Positions 63,869 through 64,000 of a DNA stretch of 64,000 nt are shown piece after piece. Source of the DNA: Hydrogenophaga sp. PBL-H3 (GTDB lineage Bacteria; Pseudomonadota; Gammaproteobacteria; Burkholderiales; Burkholderiaceae_C). The stretch covers positions 2,728,001-2,792,000 of the forward strand of contig NZ_CP044972.1 of NCBI RefSeq assembly GCF_010104355.1, read 5' to 3'. Numbering within the stretch: position 1 is the stretch's first letter; each line of letters begins with the position of its first letter. Both the position numbers and the translations under genes were made by a program. The notes beneath the pieces are model-generated. The model was not told where the DNA came from, did not search any database, and saw only the letters and a list, made by a program, of their open reading frames with translations.

Positions 63869-64000
63869 ATGTGCAACCTCTACAACATGACCGACAAAGG
63901 TGCGGCCGAGCGATACCTCGGCAGTGTCGGCGCGAGCGTCGATGTCGAAGACTTCGTGCAGGCCACGGTGGGGCCGTTCCAGCACGGCTTGATGGTGCGC
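63869..64000 (+). CDS. SRAP (YedK/HMCES) family protein, start only
   Basis: The frame MCNLYNMTDKGAAERYLG and onward is open to the window edge (44 codons). The invariant Cys2 of SRAP proteins, which forms a thiazolidine crosslink with abasic sites in single-stranded DNA, is in place. The full length is normally about 220 residues. The 210 bases before it, shared with the divergent DUF2855 gene, show no clear regulatory motif. Confidence 0.85.
   Translation, partial: MCNLYNMTDKGAAERYLGSVGASVDVEDFVQATVGPFQHGLMVR

Overview
The window comes from a GC-rich betaproteobacterium, most likely a photosynthetic member of the Comamonadaceae (Rhodoferax/Hydrogenophaga/Limnohabitans type). Pointers are the type II (pufLM) reaction centre genes, tripartite-tricarboxylate (Bug) binding proteins, a DUF4148 protein, the imuA-imuB-dnaE2 mutagenesis cassette, and the trigger factor gene preceded by tRNA-Leu. 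The genus is inferred from gene content, not from any search.

Left flank (1-6700): trigger factor (cut by the window edge), tRNA-Leu(UAG), an Asp/Glu racemase-family protein, and a lipoprotein adaptor plus RND permease efflux pair behind a TetR-type palindrome.

Photosynthesis block (6732-36603): hpnC-like squalene synthase gene, bchI-bchD-bchO, then on the opposite strand a complete cytochrome c maturation operon ccmABCDEFGHI. Next come crtE-crtF and the superoperon bchCXYZ-(40-aa ORF)-pufB-(74-aa ORF)-pufA-pufL-pufM-pufC-ispH-crtA-crtD-crtC. After a NUDIX gene and a DUF4148 gene lies bciA, the 8-vinyl reductase gene. Together these supply Mg chelation, chlorin reduction, the reaction centre/LH1 polypeptides with their tetraheme cytochrome, haem attachment for c-type cytochromes, and the spheroidene/spheroidenone branch of carotenoid synthesis. 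crtB, crtI, bchFNBHLM, bchGP and puhA are not here, so the photosynthesis genes are split over more than one locus. Five TGT-N12-ACA palindromes (PpsR/CrtJ type) mark control points: a tandem pair before crtE, a tandem pair before bchC, and a single one between ccmA and crtE. The bchC promoter places the predicted transcription start on the start codon, suggesting a leaderless message.

Centre (36745-42457): a Fic protein, a cheW and chemoreceptor pair, an EVE-domain protein, and an AbiE toxin-antitoxin locus with a perfect 19-bp inverted-repeat operator whose toxin gene carries an in-frame amber codon.

SOS region (42451-48872): dnaE2, imuB and imuA behind a perfect LexA box, with a REP-like element read in frame inside dnaE2 and a long inverted repeat between dnaE2 and imuB. 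A TIR-transmembrane-SPOR protein is divergent from imuA.

Right flank (48898-64000): a tartrate dehydrogenase-like gene with a Bug binding protein and a LysR regulator. Then comes a six-gene operon (FAH hydrolase, hyuA, hyuB, a small Cys-Gly-Cys protein, a CobW-type GTPase, a Bug protein) with a divergent LysR gene. The window ends with a TonB/TolA-like protein with a very long Ala/Gln/Glu/Arg-rich helix, a DUF2855 protein, and the start of an SRAP (YedK-type) protein.

The points most worth following up are the extra 74-residue membrane protein inserted between pufB and pufA, crtC with no ordinary start codon, the embedded ccm operon with its PpsR-type site, and the TIR-SPOR fusion.
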